Source: Lathyrus oleraceus (Eukaryota > Streptophyta > Magnoliopsida > Fabales > Fabaceae). Taken from it: a DNA stretch of 64,000 nucleotides. A program made the translations under genes and the position numbers. The notes beneath the pieces were generated by a model that ran no database searches, was not told the DNA's origin, and worked only from the letters and a program-made list of their open reading frames with translations. Positions within the stretch are counted from its first letter, which is position 1. Each line of letters opens with the position of its first letter. Positions 11,984-24,404 of the stretch are shown here, piece after piece. The stretch is from the NCBI RefSeq assembly GCF_024323335.1, contig NC_066579.1, forward strand, positions 359,228,665 through 359,292,664, given 5' to 3'.

Positions 11984-13010
11984 ATCTGAGCAAGAAGTCT
12001 CTCAACCAGGATCTCGATCAAAAATGTCCCTGCATATGGATAAACATGTGTTAGATGCAGGTAAATGCAAAATGTGATGATGTTGATGAATGAATGCAAT
12101 GCATTGCCATCCTCAAAGTCATCTGAACATCTGTTGCTCTGAAGCCCGATCTCTGAACCGATCACAACCATCTGAAGGAATATGTAACCACAAATCCAAC
12201 TCAAGGGTTCCGAAATAAAAGAAACTGAAAGATACATCACCATCATCATCACACAATCTCTGAGCAGATAACCACAATCCTCCAAATTGGCCCGGGGAAT
12301 CCTGAAATAAACGGATCCCCACTGATAAATAATACAGACAGCACTCCGACGTCTCGGCAATAAATGTCCATAAATCCGACTTATAAGTATGACTCTGATC
12401 AACGGAACCAATAGTCACCATCAAAGTCACCATCTGCACATGCATCTGTAAGAATCACCCTCCCCTCACAGGTGAATTCTAATCAGGTCATCCTAAGGCG
12501 GATAATAGTCTCGACAATCGGGCAAAGATACTCAACGGGTTTGCCCTTTCGGGTGTGTCGTTGTAGCTCTCTTAAGATCGTCTAAACCAAAGATCCGGGA
12601 AATGATCGGTCACCGAAGTCAATAACTCAGATGAAGTCACTCAACCAAAGTGGATACTCCACAAAGGAAAAGTTCCCTCAAAAGAACCTCGTCCGGCTTG
12701 TGGTACATCACGTTGCCAAACACATGTTGACCTAACATGAAGGAGGCAACATGAGACCACACTAATCCTAGGTGTGTACTCGGGCCTGGGTTTTAGCCCC
12801 ACTCAGAACACCCACCCCAAAACAGAGGAACCACCTGTACAGAGGACATCAACATGATAGTATGATGCATGCAAATATTTATGCAAATATATACACAGCA
12901 GAATAATCATAAGTGCCATAAATAGAGCAACAAGCAACCTAAACTATCCTAGAGCGCTAGGAGAGACTCGCTTAGGGAAGATGGACCAGCAATAGGTAAA
13001 CTTCTTTTGT
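11984..13010 (-). other. Ogre 5' leader
   Basis: This untranslated stretch lies between the PBS and ORF1. It holds only short frames (12119-12445) with no recognisable motif and acceptor-like sites upstream of the ORF1 Met. I see no gene. Confidence 0.6.
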
Positions 13011-13028
13011 TCCCCAGCAGAGTCGCCA
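13011..13028 (-). promoter_or_regulatory. Ogre primer binding site (tRNA-Arg type)
   Basis: The minus-strand TGGCGACTCTGCTGGGGA starts 2 bases after the LTR end (…GGATGCGACA, then GC). TGG at the first position fits the complement of a tRNA CCA end. Published Ogre elements use a tRNA-Arg primer with this kind of sequence. It fixes both the LTR boundary and the minus orientation. Confidence 0.85.
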
Positions 13029-13354
13029 GCTGTCGCATCCGCGAAAAACAACCGGCGGGCTAAAACAAAACAACACAGAGCCGCCACCGTGCGTTATTTA
13101 TCCCAAAAAAGGGAAAGGAAACGCTCGAAGTAAACCTGGAAAAGACATGGTCTCGCGACCAAAGAGAATGGGATCGGGAGTCGGTTATGCGAAGGGAAGG
13201 TATTAGCACCCCTACGCATCTGTCGTACTCGACGGGATCCACGCTCAGACAGATAGGAAAAGGTTGCTAAAACAAACATCACACACACACACACACACTG
13301 AAAACAACACAGGTGGGAGAAGAGGGGAGAGGGCTCGCTAGGATATCGCATCCT

Positions 13355-13402
13355 ATGCCTACGTATCTCATCTGGAATGAGAATTAGAGCTACCGTAGTT
13401 CG
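13355..13402 (-). other. Conserved hairpin plus TACGTAGGCA, LTR copy i
   Basis: On the minus strand GAACTACG is followed by a hairpin with arms TCTCAT and ATGAGA (5-base loop) and then TACGTAGGCA. The flanking CTACG and CGTAG can also pair, forming an outer stem. The same module with different stem bases recurs at 13726-13770, 22615-22665, 24051-24100, 60901-60950 and 61265-61310. Confidence 0.75.
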
Positions 13403-13449
13403 GCTCACGCACGCCGAAACAAAACACACGCAAACAAGCAAACATGGAA

Positions 13450-13605
13450 ACCGAATGCCAATCGCTGGACTTACATCAGACTCCGAACCAACAAACCCAC
13501 ACTGGAAACCAAATGCCAATTGCTGGACTTATATCGGACTCCAAGCACACAACAAACATCGATAGGATACGGACAGCCAATCGCTGGTCTTACATCCATA
13601 TCCTA
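13450..13605. repeat. Short tandem array with GCCAATCGCTGG core
   Basis: Three diverged units spaced about 60 bp each contain GCCAATYGCTGG followed by CTTAYATC and a CTCCGAA/CTCCAAG-type tail. A similar array is present at 60995-61145 in the second Ogre LTR, so the array predates the split of the copies. Confidence 0.75.
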
Positions 13606-13725
13606 ACACACAAGAAGGAAATCAAACAAACAGGTTACTAAGGAGTCTGGCACTCGAGCCTAGTAACTGTCAAGCAAACACACACAAAAAGAAAAAGGGT
13701 GCCCGGAGAGATCTCGTACGACCTC

Positions 13726-13770
13726 CTGCCTACGTACCTCATCTGGTATGAGGATCAGGGCAACGTAGTT
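13726..13770 (-). other. Conserved hairpin plus TACGTAGGCA, LTR copy ii
   Basis: Minus-strand arms CCTCAT and ATGAGG flank a 5-base loop, preceded by GAACTACGTTGCC and followed by TACGTAGGCA. Compared with copy i the outer base pair is C-G instead of T-A, so pairing is kept although the sequence changed. Confidence 0.75.
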
Positions 13771-15914
13771 CCCCTGAACAGGGGAGAAACTTTCTCCTAA
13801 CCAGAGACTGGGAAATGACCAACTAGAAGGGAGACTGACTCGAGCCTAATAGTTATCATGTATTCCACAATGGTCCTAGGTTGAGTTTTCTATCTACTTG
13901 CACAGGCTGCAAGCTAATCCTAAACAGGCAAAGCAAAGCATGCAAGCATAATCAAAACAAAGCACACATTCACAATTAGCACGCACTATATACAGACAAA
14001 GTGGGCTCACACAAGGGTTAGGCTGCAAAAGCAAGCCAACTGTATCAGGTGATGTTAGCTCTTAACCCTAACATTGAGAGTTAGGGTGAAGCAAATGAAA
14101 TAGGAAGTGAGGGGTGTGCCTCACAGCTCTTATCCCTGGCCAGGGAGAGCTTTAGACAAAGGAAGTGTGGGTTCAGGAAGTGGGAACCCTTCTACACTTA
14201 TGACTGACTCAACATGGATCTTGGGTTAATATCCACAATGCATCAACACCAGTTGTGTGAGCAAAGGGACGACTCGACTGAATAGCAGGAGATGGATTGC
14301 ACATCTCTTGTATCTGCCAATTGCCTTATTCAAGGTCTTTTCCTGCTTGGCGCAAAGATAAATAAGCACAAGCATTGCCTCTTAAGGAGGACTTCAGACA
14401 GGTGCCTGGCCAAATAACAGGCCAGGTCTTCCAGACTACATGGAGTTAGTGGGTTATACCTCAATTGGTTTACACAACCAAGCAACAGCGCAAGCAAGTT
14501 CACAATGAACTATAGCAACTAATGTACCTGAAAACAATCCAATTCAGTCAGTACCCAGCTCAAACAGTCAAATAGACAAGCTAATGGTCAACAGTTAACT
14601 GTACACAAGCAATGCATCAAGCAAAGCACAAGCCAATGCTCAACACAAATGACTTTGAAGCCACCTACAAAACAAACTTAATGTTAATCAACATCAATCA
14701 AAACAAGAAACTCAAGCCAAGTGAATTAATTCCTCCATGCCATATGCTTTTGGTCCTGAAAAACACAACTCAAACATGAGCACTAACCACTAGGACATGG
14801 CCTAGGGTCAAAATGGGAGCAATAAACCAAAACAGAACATGAAAATCATCAAAAACCAAGATCAATCAAATGAGAATCAAATCCAAGTGGTCTCATATTC
14901 ATATCATCAACCAATATCATTTTATAAAGCATTTAGTGCAAAGCATGCAATTTAGAACCTCATAGGACCAAACAGAAAGATCCAATTCAAATAAACTCAC
15001 AAACATTTCAATAAATCCCCAAAAAATTCATGGTCAAACACCATTCATAACATGATATACACACCAAATTTCAAGCCATTTGGACAAATGGAAGCAAGTC
15101 AAATAAAATCCATAAGTCAAGGTATGCATATACAAGTCCATACAAGGCACCAAATCATGCATCAACTTCAAGCAAGCATAAAACAGAGTAGAAACATGAT
15201 AAATGAACCAAACCAAAGCCATGGAAAACTTCAAGGTGTCTAAAATCACTCCACAAAATTTCAAGTCCATCCAATACATATCAAGAATTTCATAAATCAT
15301 TTAAGATCATGACTCACAAAAGGTCCACAATTGGTCAAACAGAAAGGAAATTCTCAAACAAATAGGAAATGCACTCAAAAAATCCACAAAAATTCATGAG
15401 CAAACTTAACATCCAGAAGAGTCAACATGAAAAACTTCAGCTCATTTCAAGTTCATATGGCATGCCAAATAAAATCAGAAATTCAAGCAAGAAATGGTGT
15501 GACACAAATTGTCACACCTAGATTCAACAGCTCATATCTCACAAACCAGGAAAGCAAAAATCACAAACTCTATACCAAAATGTTCATTGAGATATCTAGA
15601 TTACACATGCAAAATTTCAAGAATTTTGGATCAAGCATCATCATTTCATGATCAAAATATCAAGCAAGGTGCAAGCAAACACATGTATGAACAAACCCTA
15701 GGCCATGCAAAAATCCACACGTGCACAATTTTAATAAAAATCACCATAAAATAGTAGACATGGCAAGGATCATGGTGGAAAAAATCTCATATTAATTGGG
15801 TTAATATTTTGTGAGATATGAATTTTCTAATGTGGAGAAAAATTAAAAAATGATGAATGAAGACATGTGAACATGATAAGCATAATTGAATAAAGGCCAA
15901 AACCAAAATATGAG

Positions 15915-15945
15915 AACTGCTGGAGCGGAGGATCGAACTCCGCTC
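15915..15945 (-). other. T-arm/B-box-like hairpin in Ogre LTR
   Basis: Plus-strand arms GCGGAG (15925-15930) and CTCCGC (15938-15943) enclose GATCGAA. On the minus strand this reads AGTTCGATCCT, close to the Pol III B-box consensus GGTTCGANNCC, on a 6-bp stem with a 7-base loop like a tRNA T arm. The equivalent in the other LTR is at 63485-63501 with a different stem. No complete tRNA cloverleaf can be folded by eye, so it is not called a tRNA gene. Confidence 0.5.
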
Positions 15946-18017
15946 GAATTCAAATCCAGCGAGTGCCACATGAAGCGCTGCGTTTCACTAAAACAGGTGG
16001 CGCGGTGCAATTGGTTGTATGGGAGACAAACACAAAAACCATGCAGAAACAGGCCAGGCACGGATCAAAGCAAATCTGGAAACGATTTTTCACACATTCA
16101 TCCATGTTCTTCATACATTCATAGCTCAAGAACAATTGTTCACCAAAATTAACAAGATCTATATCACTAGAATCCTCTCTCAACGTACATCAACAATCTC
16201 AAACTTATTTATCCTAATTCCTCCTAAATCAAGAGATTCGAAGGGAAACATTTCTACGCATCAAACTTAAGATCCACATAACTTGTTCAATACTTGATGA
16301 AAATCAATGAAACAAATTGCAGTGTGACCTACATTCCAAGATCTATCAAAAACACATATCAATTTCAAGAATCATCATGCTCGAAAACTGACCTTGATTG
16401 GATGGCAGAGTTGAAACACGTGGATTCTGGCTATGGCACAGTGAAACAGATGCTCAATGATGATAAGGAAGATGAATGAATGAGGAAGAACAGCTCAGTT
16501 GTGCTTAATCTTGATGAAAACTCAAATTGCCATGGATGAGTTCACTTGCAACAGTTCACGATTTGGCTTGAAAATGATGAGATCTTGCTTCAATTAGCTT
16601 CCACTATGCTCATGGATGAAGGATTGATGAAGATCTTGGCACGGTTTGTGAAGAAATTTGGAGAAAAGTTGAGAGAAGAAGTGAAGAGTTTTTTGGATCT
16701 AGATCTCAAATTCAGAATTCTGTTATGATTAGCAATGAAACAGTTATGATTTAGCTTTTATAGGTGATGTTAAACATGTTGCTAATCATGATTAGTGTAA
16801 TTGCAAAGGTTTAAGTGAAAATCAAGTTTTATGCTAAATGGCAAATTGGCCAATTCACCCTCACTTGTGAAAATCAATGTAACAGTGAAATTTTCTGGTT
16901 TGGACCAATTGCAAATGATGTTTAGAGGCCAAGGCAATTGGAAAAACATGAAAACAATGCATATTTCTCAAATTCACTTTTTCCCTCCACTTTTCAAATT
17001 AAGTTCACATGAAAAATGCACTTTTTGTGTGATGAGTTTTAATGAAATGTGATGCATGAATTGAATAGAGGAGATCAAAAGAAATTTGCTCCAAAAAGTC
17101 CCACTCCATTTGGCCATTTGGTGTGAAAGTTATCCAACTTTGAAATTCAACTTTTCTTGACAATGATTTGATCATAACTTGCCAACCACAAATGAGAAAT
17201 TCATGTTCTTGGACCTTTTGGAAAGGTGAGAGCAAGATCTATAACTTTCATGATGGACAAAATTTCATTTGAAGCATTTTTGGACATGTAATTTTAAGGA
17301 GAAAACCTTTCCATTTTTGGCAATTTTGAATTACAAGTCACTTTCTATTTTTGGAAAGTTTTCATCTGACTTTATTTTCTTCATTGTTGATCTTTGAAAT
17401 GTCAAATGAAACTTGTTTGGACATGAATGAAGTGTCTTTAACCCTCTCCCACCTCCAAATCCATCAGTTGACCTTTGGTTGACTTTTGTTGACTGATAGA
17501 TGAATTGGCTATGCACTGATGAACTTAAGCCTCAATCTCCTGATGAAATGGCTCAAACATGAAACCCTAGCTTCCATAAGCTCAATGAAACCCTAGAATG
17601 ATCTCTCATCTCAATGAAGACCTCATCTCCTTGACAAGCCCTGATTGGCACAATTCAGATGATTAGGGTTGACCAGAGGTCAAAACCCTAATCCCAAGGC
17701 ATCTGGTCAAGCATAACAAATCTCTTGGTGATGACAAAACCATGATGATTATGTACCATTTCAACCAAGATAAAGCTCAACCCCCTTGAGGAATCAAGAA
17801 ACCCTAATTTGAAGCACAAACCCTCAGATGGTTAGTGATCCATTCATACAACCCTCAGCTTGCATCTTAACCTCTTTGTCTTCTGATCAAGACCTAGGAG
17901 GATGACTTGCTCAATGTAGCCATATGATATGCAATATGCAATGACTAATGACCTAAAAATGAAATGCAATATGCTAAGCTAGTCCCAAGAGAGGAGGGAA
18001 AATTTTGAGGTGTTACA

Positions 18018-18105
18018 AAAACCTTGGCAACATTTTGCATCGAATCAGGGTCATAACTGGTAGGAAATATTCTCATTGCCAAGCCTGTCATAACCAAAAC
18101 CTGAA
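18018..18105 (-). other. Exon-like fragment adjoining the Ogre insertion
   Basis: On the minus strand an acceptor-like TTGCATTTCAG is followed by an open frame containing GLAMRIFPTSYDPDSMQN, which has ordinary protein composition. The frame runs to the Ogre LTR edge at 18017. It could be an exon of a host gene or of another element, cut by the Ogre insertion with its continuation beyond the left edge of the window. I do not recognise the protein. Confidence 0.35.
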
Positions 18106-18256
18106 ATGCAATAATATTTCAAATTAAAACAAAGCAGTTCTGCAACATGAAGCAAACCAAAACCATATCATGGACTCACTTCATACATCAAACCAACATT
18201 GACAGTTTAGCAGTAAACATTCCAATCCAATGCAAAGTTCCATGAACATGGCATAA

Positions 18257-19672
18257 TGATCGATCACCATTTACACTTAGTTTTCATCATCTATCCAGCA
18301 TTGAATCTTCATGAATCGGTAACATTTTTCTCTTTATTTTAGTGATTTCTTTAGTTTATTACATTTTATGAATTTCCGCTTTGTTTTATGTTGCATTAGT
18401 AGTTTTTCTCCTTTTGTCGCTTTTTATGCGTTTCTGTGTAGATTGTTTGGTTTCCAGGTCAGATAACAAGTCCGAAAGTTGCGTACCGGAAGAATGGAGG
18501 TCAGAGACTTAATGAAAAGCGAAAAATAGACAAAACAGGGGGCTGACACGGGTGCCCGCGTCAGCTGACACGACCCGTGTCAGCATGTGCAGAGCCAGCC
18601 AACCAAAACCCATAAAACAGTGGGCTGACACGGCCCGTGTCAGCATGGATTTCATAATGGACTTACAGTGGAGCCAACACGGGCAGCAATGTCACCTGAC
18701 ACGGCCCGTGTTGGCCATTTCGCCCCATTTGCTGATTTTTCATGTTTTAACCCCTTTTGACATCCGGAGGGCAGTTTGGGCATTTCACAATGTTTTTAGT
18801 TGTTTGGAAGCTATTTAGTTTGAATTTGGGCACAGAGAAATGGGACTTTTGGATCGTAAAAGAAAAGAGAGAGAAAGAAGAAGCGACCTTGCAAAGTGTT
18901 TAGAGGATAAGAGATCTTCAAGATCGGAAAAAATTGAAGATCAACTTTCGTCAACAATAACTTGTAATGTCTTTAATTTGTAATCTACTTTCTTTGAATA
19001 TTATGAGAGGCTAAACCCCCCAATGCTAGGGGGTGTCCCTGAATTGCTACTATATGCATATTTTATCCATGTTCGTATAATCATTGATGTTTTCTTAATT
19101 CAAATTATTATACAACGCACTTAATGCTTAATTTTATCGAACAAATGAAATTTTGATCTCTGGTTAAGGTTTAGGTCGGACAAACCGCCTTATCACTTGT
19201 TGTATAATAAAACCTGCATTTAATCACTTAGGAATGAGGATCAAACTGTGGTTACTATTAATTCTTGATAAACTAAGTATTTCATAACAACAATTTGAAT
19301 AACTGAGAAATTAGGATTGAAATTGCCTGTTAATGGTTTTTGGCTAAGGAATTAGAGAAAACGACTCATGAGAAACGGTTTTGAATTTTGATAACATAGA
19401 TGTCATATGATATGGAAGAAGTGTAATACAAAGCAATTCATACATCTGGCCCTAACATTATTTCTCATATCGATTAAACTGTTTTTATACACTTTATATT
19501 TTCATTTCTTATTATTTGTGAAAACAATCATCAAACCCCATATGAACTTTTGTTCAATTGAATTATTATAGGGATTGATACTTGTTACGCAGTCCTTGAG
19601 ATCGATACTTGGGATAACTCCCTTTTTATTACTACATTGGTGCAAATAGTACACTTGCTATTTTACCGATCA
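18257..19672 (+). mobile_element. Gypsy-type solo LTR with CATAA target duplication
   Basis: The 1416-bp unit begins TGATCGATCA and ends ACCGATCA; its terminal 6 bases are inverted repeats (TGATCG/CGATCA). It is bounded by the direct repeat CATAA at 18252-18256 and 19673-19677. No PBS, polypurine tract or coding region adjoins it, so it is a solo LTR left by recombination. The style (TGAT…GATCA, a cluster of hairpins in the first third) resembles the Athila-like LTRs at 25963 and 57625. Orientation is inferred from the hairpin cluster lying toward the low-coordinate end. Confidence 0.85.
18543..18715. repeat. Cluster of perfect short inverted repeats
   Basis: GCTGACACG and CGTGTCAGC pair around ACC (18564-18584). 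GCTGACACGG and CCGTGTCAGC pair around one base (18624-18644). A first imperfect arm pair spans 18543-18564, and GCCAACACGG pairs with CCGTGTTGGC across 18673-18715. Four hairpins in 170 bp form the U3 hairpin cluster of this LTR. Confidence 0.9.
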
Positions 19673-20089
19673 CATAACAACACTAACACCACATAACATT
19701 CCCAAACTAAGTCACAAAGTTTCAATTCACAAGCTTGCATTAGAGAAAAACCTATTCCGCAAGTCATCACTAAAGCCCTTGGAGTTTAATTCCACTTAAG
19801 TGTAACCTACAACAACCAATCATCAATAATCTAATCTTAATCAGTTAACCAAGTCATAACTAATCATAACTAACTGAGTGAGGTTTAACTAATTGAGTTT
19901 AATCCTAACTCAGTGAGCCAAGGGTAACTAACTCAAATCCTAAGTCAAACTGTATCTAAACCTCACTCCAAGCCTATCCAAATCCCAAACCTCATCTCTA
20001 TTTAAACTGATCCATCACCATCATTCAAGGATCTTGAACATTTTGCTCAAAATTCACTCACTCTGCAACCTACTCCCTCACCTTCACCA

Positions 20090-20208
<119 letters not shown>

Positions 20209-21932
20209 AAGCCATTGAAGCTTCACACTAAAGCTTCAATCTCGCTTGAGCTTAACCATGTATCTTCATTTCATTGCTCACCATTATCAAGTTCAGTAGA
20301 AGAGGAAGAAGAAACGTGCAAAACAAGATCAAGAACTCACCGGCGAATTATTCTGATTGTCTTCTCCGGCATGTAATTTTCGTTTCACTCGTATTTGCAT
20401 GCTTTGAGTTCACTAGTTGGTAGTATCTGGAATGAGGAGTAGAAGTCCTATGGTGTAGGAGGTTAACTGATCCCAATTTCCATTTAATTTGAACTTAGAG
20501 ACTTAGGGTTCTTCCCAAAATTCCTTCGATTTGGCCAATGCAGTGATCAATTACCAAAACCATCCTCATTTCCATCATCAGTGCATCTTTGTGCACAAAT
20601 TGGTGGTTAGACCTTAGGTTTGGCTACCACCGTCGCCGGAGACAGCCGTCGGTGCGGTGGCTCATGATGAATGAACGGTGAGATTGAGGAAGGGAGAATG
20701 AGCGCGCGGTCAAACCAGTTCAAATCCATTGGGATAAGTCAACATGGAAGAGTGTTGGGCTTAACCTTTTCATCCCATTGAATTGCTTTCCACGCGCTAC
20801 TATTCCATAGGCACCCCCCATGCATTTACAAAGGAATTGAAATGGGCTTCACCAAGCTTATCATCCTTTTTACTGATTCACCATGCGAATTCAGTTCGCA
20901 CCCCCCTGTTTGGAGCGATTGTTGGAACATTGGGCTCAGAAGGCCCATTTCCGTTTTTACTGCGTGTACCCCCTGTTTGGATTTCTCTGTCTAACCAAAA
21001 ACTCAGTAGTGGGCTCAATTAGCAACCCAATGACCTGAATTTCATTCACACCTCACTTGACAATTACACCCTATTTTCATTTTATTTATTTTCTTTTATT
21101 TTTCTTAATTGTTTTTTATAATTTGATTAATTAAGATAATATTATCTTAACTAAGTTAATTAAAAATTAGGATTAAACTAAATTTTAGAATTTTAATTAG
21201 AATTTCAATTAGGATTAATTCACATCTTTAGAATTCTCATTAGAATTAATTAGGACCTTTTAAATAGAAATTTAATTAGGTTTTTATTTAGATTTCTCTA
21301 GTTAAGAGAAATTAGGCTTGATTAATTTTAGAACCTTGACATTTCCAAACATTAGGATTTAATCAACTTTAGACAATAATTAAAATTTGACACATTTTTG
21401 CAAATGACCATTTTGCCCTTATGGGCTTATTTTTGGTATTTTGTGTTAGAATTGCACGATCCCTTTAGGATTAGAATGTGACATAAAATTCAATCATTTC
21501 CTTACAATTTTAGGACCGAACATAGAATTTTAATCAATATTTTGACAAATTTGTACATGCTCCCTTAGGATTTCTAACTTAGAATTTTCAATAAGTTTCT
21601 AATGGATGATCCCTGGGATAGTTTCTAACAATTAGTAATTTTGATTAGATCCAAACCTAGTTCCCCAAAACAAAACAAAACCCATGATTAAATTGATCAA
21701 AAGCAATTTTGAGTAATTAAATCCTTTGAACTTGTATAATCCCACGGTCTAAATTGAGTGACCAAAAGACCCTTGGTCGCTTAATAAGACTTTTCTTTCA
21801 AGCTATGGAGCTCAAGGCCTCAAGACAAGATATTTAATCAAGGCATCCCCAGTCATACCAAGCAACGGATTATTCAAGCACATCAAAGATGGCATCTTCG
21901 ACACTTGTTAAATCAAATTTAGAAGAGTGTGA

Positions 21933-22535
21933 CACGAGCCTTAAGTAATGGAGAAGGAATGAGACTGGAGTATTCATACCCCCATTATGAGTATCTTTGG
22001 GTATGGGACATATGACCTAGTGCTCATCGTATTCACCTCTATTCATAGACTTTAGCACAATTCTAACCATACGATTGACAAGTCTCTCACTACAAAGCAA
22101 AACAACAAAAGCAAATACAATAATCAACAACTTATCAATCATGAATCAAGCTGTACGATACGAGCCTTAAGTAATGGAGAAGGAGCGGGAGTGGAGTATT
22201 CCTACCCCCATTCTGAGTATCTTTGGGTATGAGATGTATGACCTAGCGCTAATCGTATTCACCTCCATTCATAGACTTTAGTGCAATTCAAATTTAATGA
22301 TTGATAAAGTCTTCACCTTCCATACAAGAAATAACTACAAAGACTCTTCTCTCTCCACTTGAAGTTTAAGACAATAGTCACATGCCACGAGCCTTAAGTG
22401 GTAAATAAGGAATGAGACTAGAGCTTTCCTACACTCATTTTGGATATCTTTGGGTGCGAGACGTTTAGCTCGTTGCTTATCATATCCACTTTTACCCATA
22501 GACTTTAGTGTGATTCTAATCCAGTAACTATCAAG
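21933..22535 (+). repeat. Three tandem units of about 226 bp in the Ogre-related LTR
   Basis: Units start with the ACGAGCCTTAAG phrase at 21933, 22159 and 22386 (spacing 226 and 227). Each continues with GGAGAAGGA-type sequence, a GAGTATCTTTGGGTATG-like phrase and CATAGACTTTAG. The third unit is the most diverged. The spacing suggests amplification by unequal crossing over. Confidence 0.9.
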
Positions 22536-22614
22536 TATTCTCCATTCTAATCATCTCATTTCATTCTATCATTCTTTTGCCTCCAATCATCCTTGTTTTC
22601 AGCCCTAGTAGGCT

Positions 22615-22665
22615 GAACTACGAAAGCTCTGATTCCCTTATTTCACTATAAGGGTACGTAGGCAG
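22615..22665 (+). other. Hairpin plus TACGTAGGCA in the plus-strand LTR, copy 1
   Basis: GAACTACG is followed by arms CCCTTAT (22635-22641) and ATAAGGG (22648-22654) around TTCACT, then TACGTAGGCA (22655-22664). Compared with copy 2 at 24051 two stem pairs are changed on both sides (C-G to T-A at the inner part, C-G added outside). Confidence 0.75.
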
Positions 22666-22834
22666 GAGAACCCAGTTTCTTCGTGAGCTATATCTTATTT
22701 ATCAATCTACCTTCTTTATCCAATGAATCAGTCTTCATTCATGCAATCTCTACCATCTTTTTGAGATCAACTATACTTCTCCTTGGACTCCTTATCTATC
22801 CTTTTAGGACGTCTTGATAACAGTGAATCTCTTA

Positions 22835-23950
<1,116 letters not shown>

Positions 23951-24050
23951 TGGGGTCATATTTTCACCCTTGTTAGAGTTCAAATCATATAATCCTTTAG
24001 TTCATACCATACTTCTAGCACACTTCTTTTCATCTCCCACCATTAGTTCT

Positions 24051-24103
24051 TTGAACTACGGAGCTCTGAATTCCTCATTTCACTATGAGGATACGTAGGC
24101 ATG
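24051..24103 (+). other. Hairpin plus TACGTAGGCA in the plus-strand LTR, copy 2
   Basis: GAACTACG is followed by TCCTCAT (24072-24078), loop TTCACT, ATGAGGA (24085-24091) and TACGTAGGCA. The loop equals that of copy 1 while the stem differs with pairing kept. Confidence 0.75.
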
Positions 24104-24404
24104 AGGGCCTTAATCCTCACCGAGCACCTTATCTATTTCCTTTCCTTTTCCCGTTCTTTTGCGAGTAATCTTTAGATATCACACATATTCAAGCGAGAAC
24201 AATCAAAACGGTTCCCATGGAGTACCATGGATGTTTGGGGTGCTAATACCTTCCCCTTGCATAACCGACTTCCTTACCTAGTATATCTTTTTCCCCCAGG
24301 TTTTATCGATGTTTTCCCTTCCCTTTGGGGATAAATAAAGTTTGATCGCAACTCTGTTGTATGTTCGAGCGTGCGATACGTTCGGTTATGTTTCCGCTAA
24401 CTTC

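Larger units (their letters stand above)
1..18017 (-). mobile_element. Ogre-type Ty3/gypsy retrotransposon, incomplete in window
   Basis: Read on the minus strand the order is LTR, primer binding site, leader, ORF1, gag, protease, putative intron, reverse transcriptase, RNase H, integrase. The additional ORF before gag, the gap with stops between protease and RT, a PBS of tRNA-Arg type and an LTR near 5 kb are the published hallmarks of Ogre elements in legumes. The promoter-distal LTR lies beyond the left edge, so the second copy of the target duplication (expected AAAAC by analogy with 18018-18022) cannot be checked. Lesions seen: stop at 1014-1016, LTR insertion at 2632-4662, frame change at 7682-7690, frame change near 8430, stop at 8554-8556, and frame change plus stops in ORF1. 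The element can no longer encode its own proteins. Confidence 0.93.
13031..18017 (-). repeat. Ogre 5' LTR, 4987 bp
   Basis: On the plus strand it begins TGTCGCATCC and ends GAGGTGTTACA; on the minus strand it therefore runs TGTAACACC…GATGCGACA, with TG/CA ends. The U5-side 3.4 kb is closely repeated at 60581-64000. Inside lie a (CA)n tract near 13280, two hairpin/TACGTAGGCA modules, a short tandem array and a T-arm-like hairpin, each listed separately. Short plus- and minus-strand frames within it have no protein-like character. Length near 5 kb agrees with known Ogre LTRs. Confidence 0.92.

Noticed and set aside
13281..13299. (CA)n run as a telomere- or Z-DNA-like feature
   Set aside because: Ordinary dinucleotide microsatellite present in both Ogre LTRs.
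15915..15975. Possible tRNA gene in the Ogre LTR
   Set aside because: Only a T-arm/B-box-like hairpin is convincing; no A box, anticodon arm or acceptor pairing could be found by eye.
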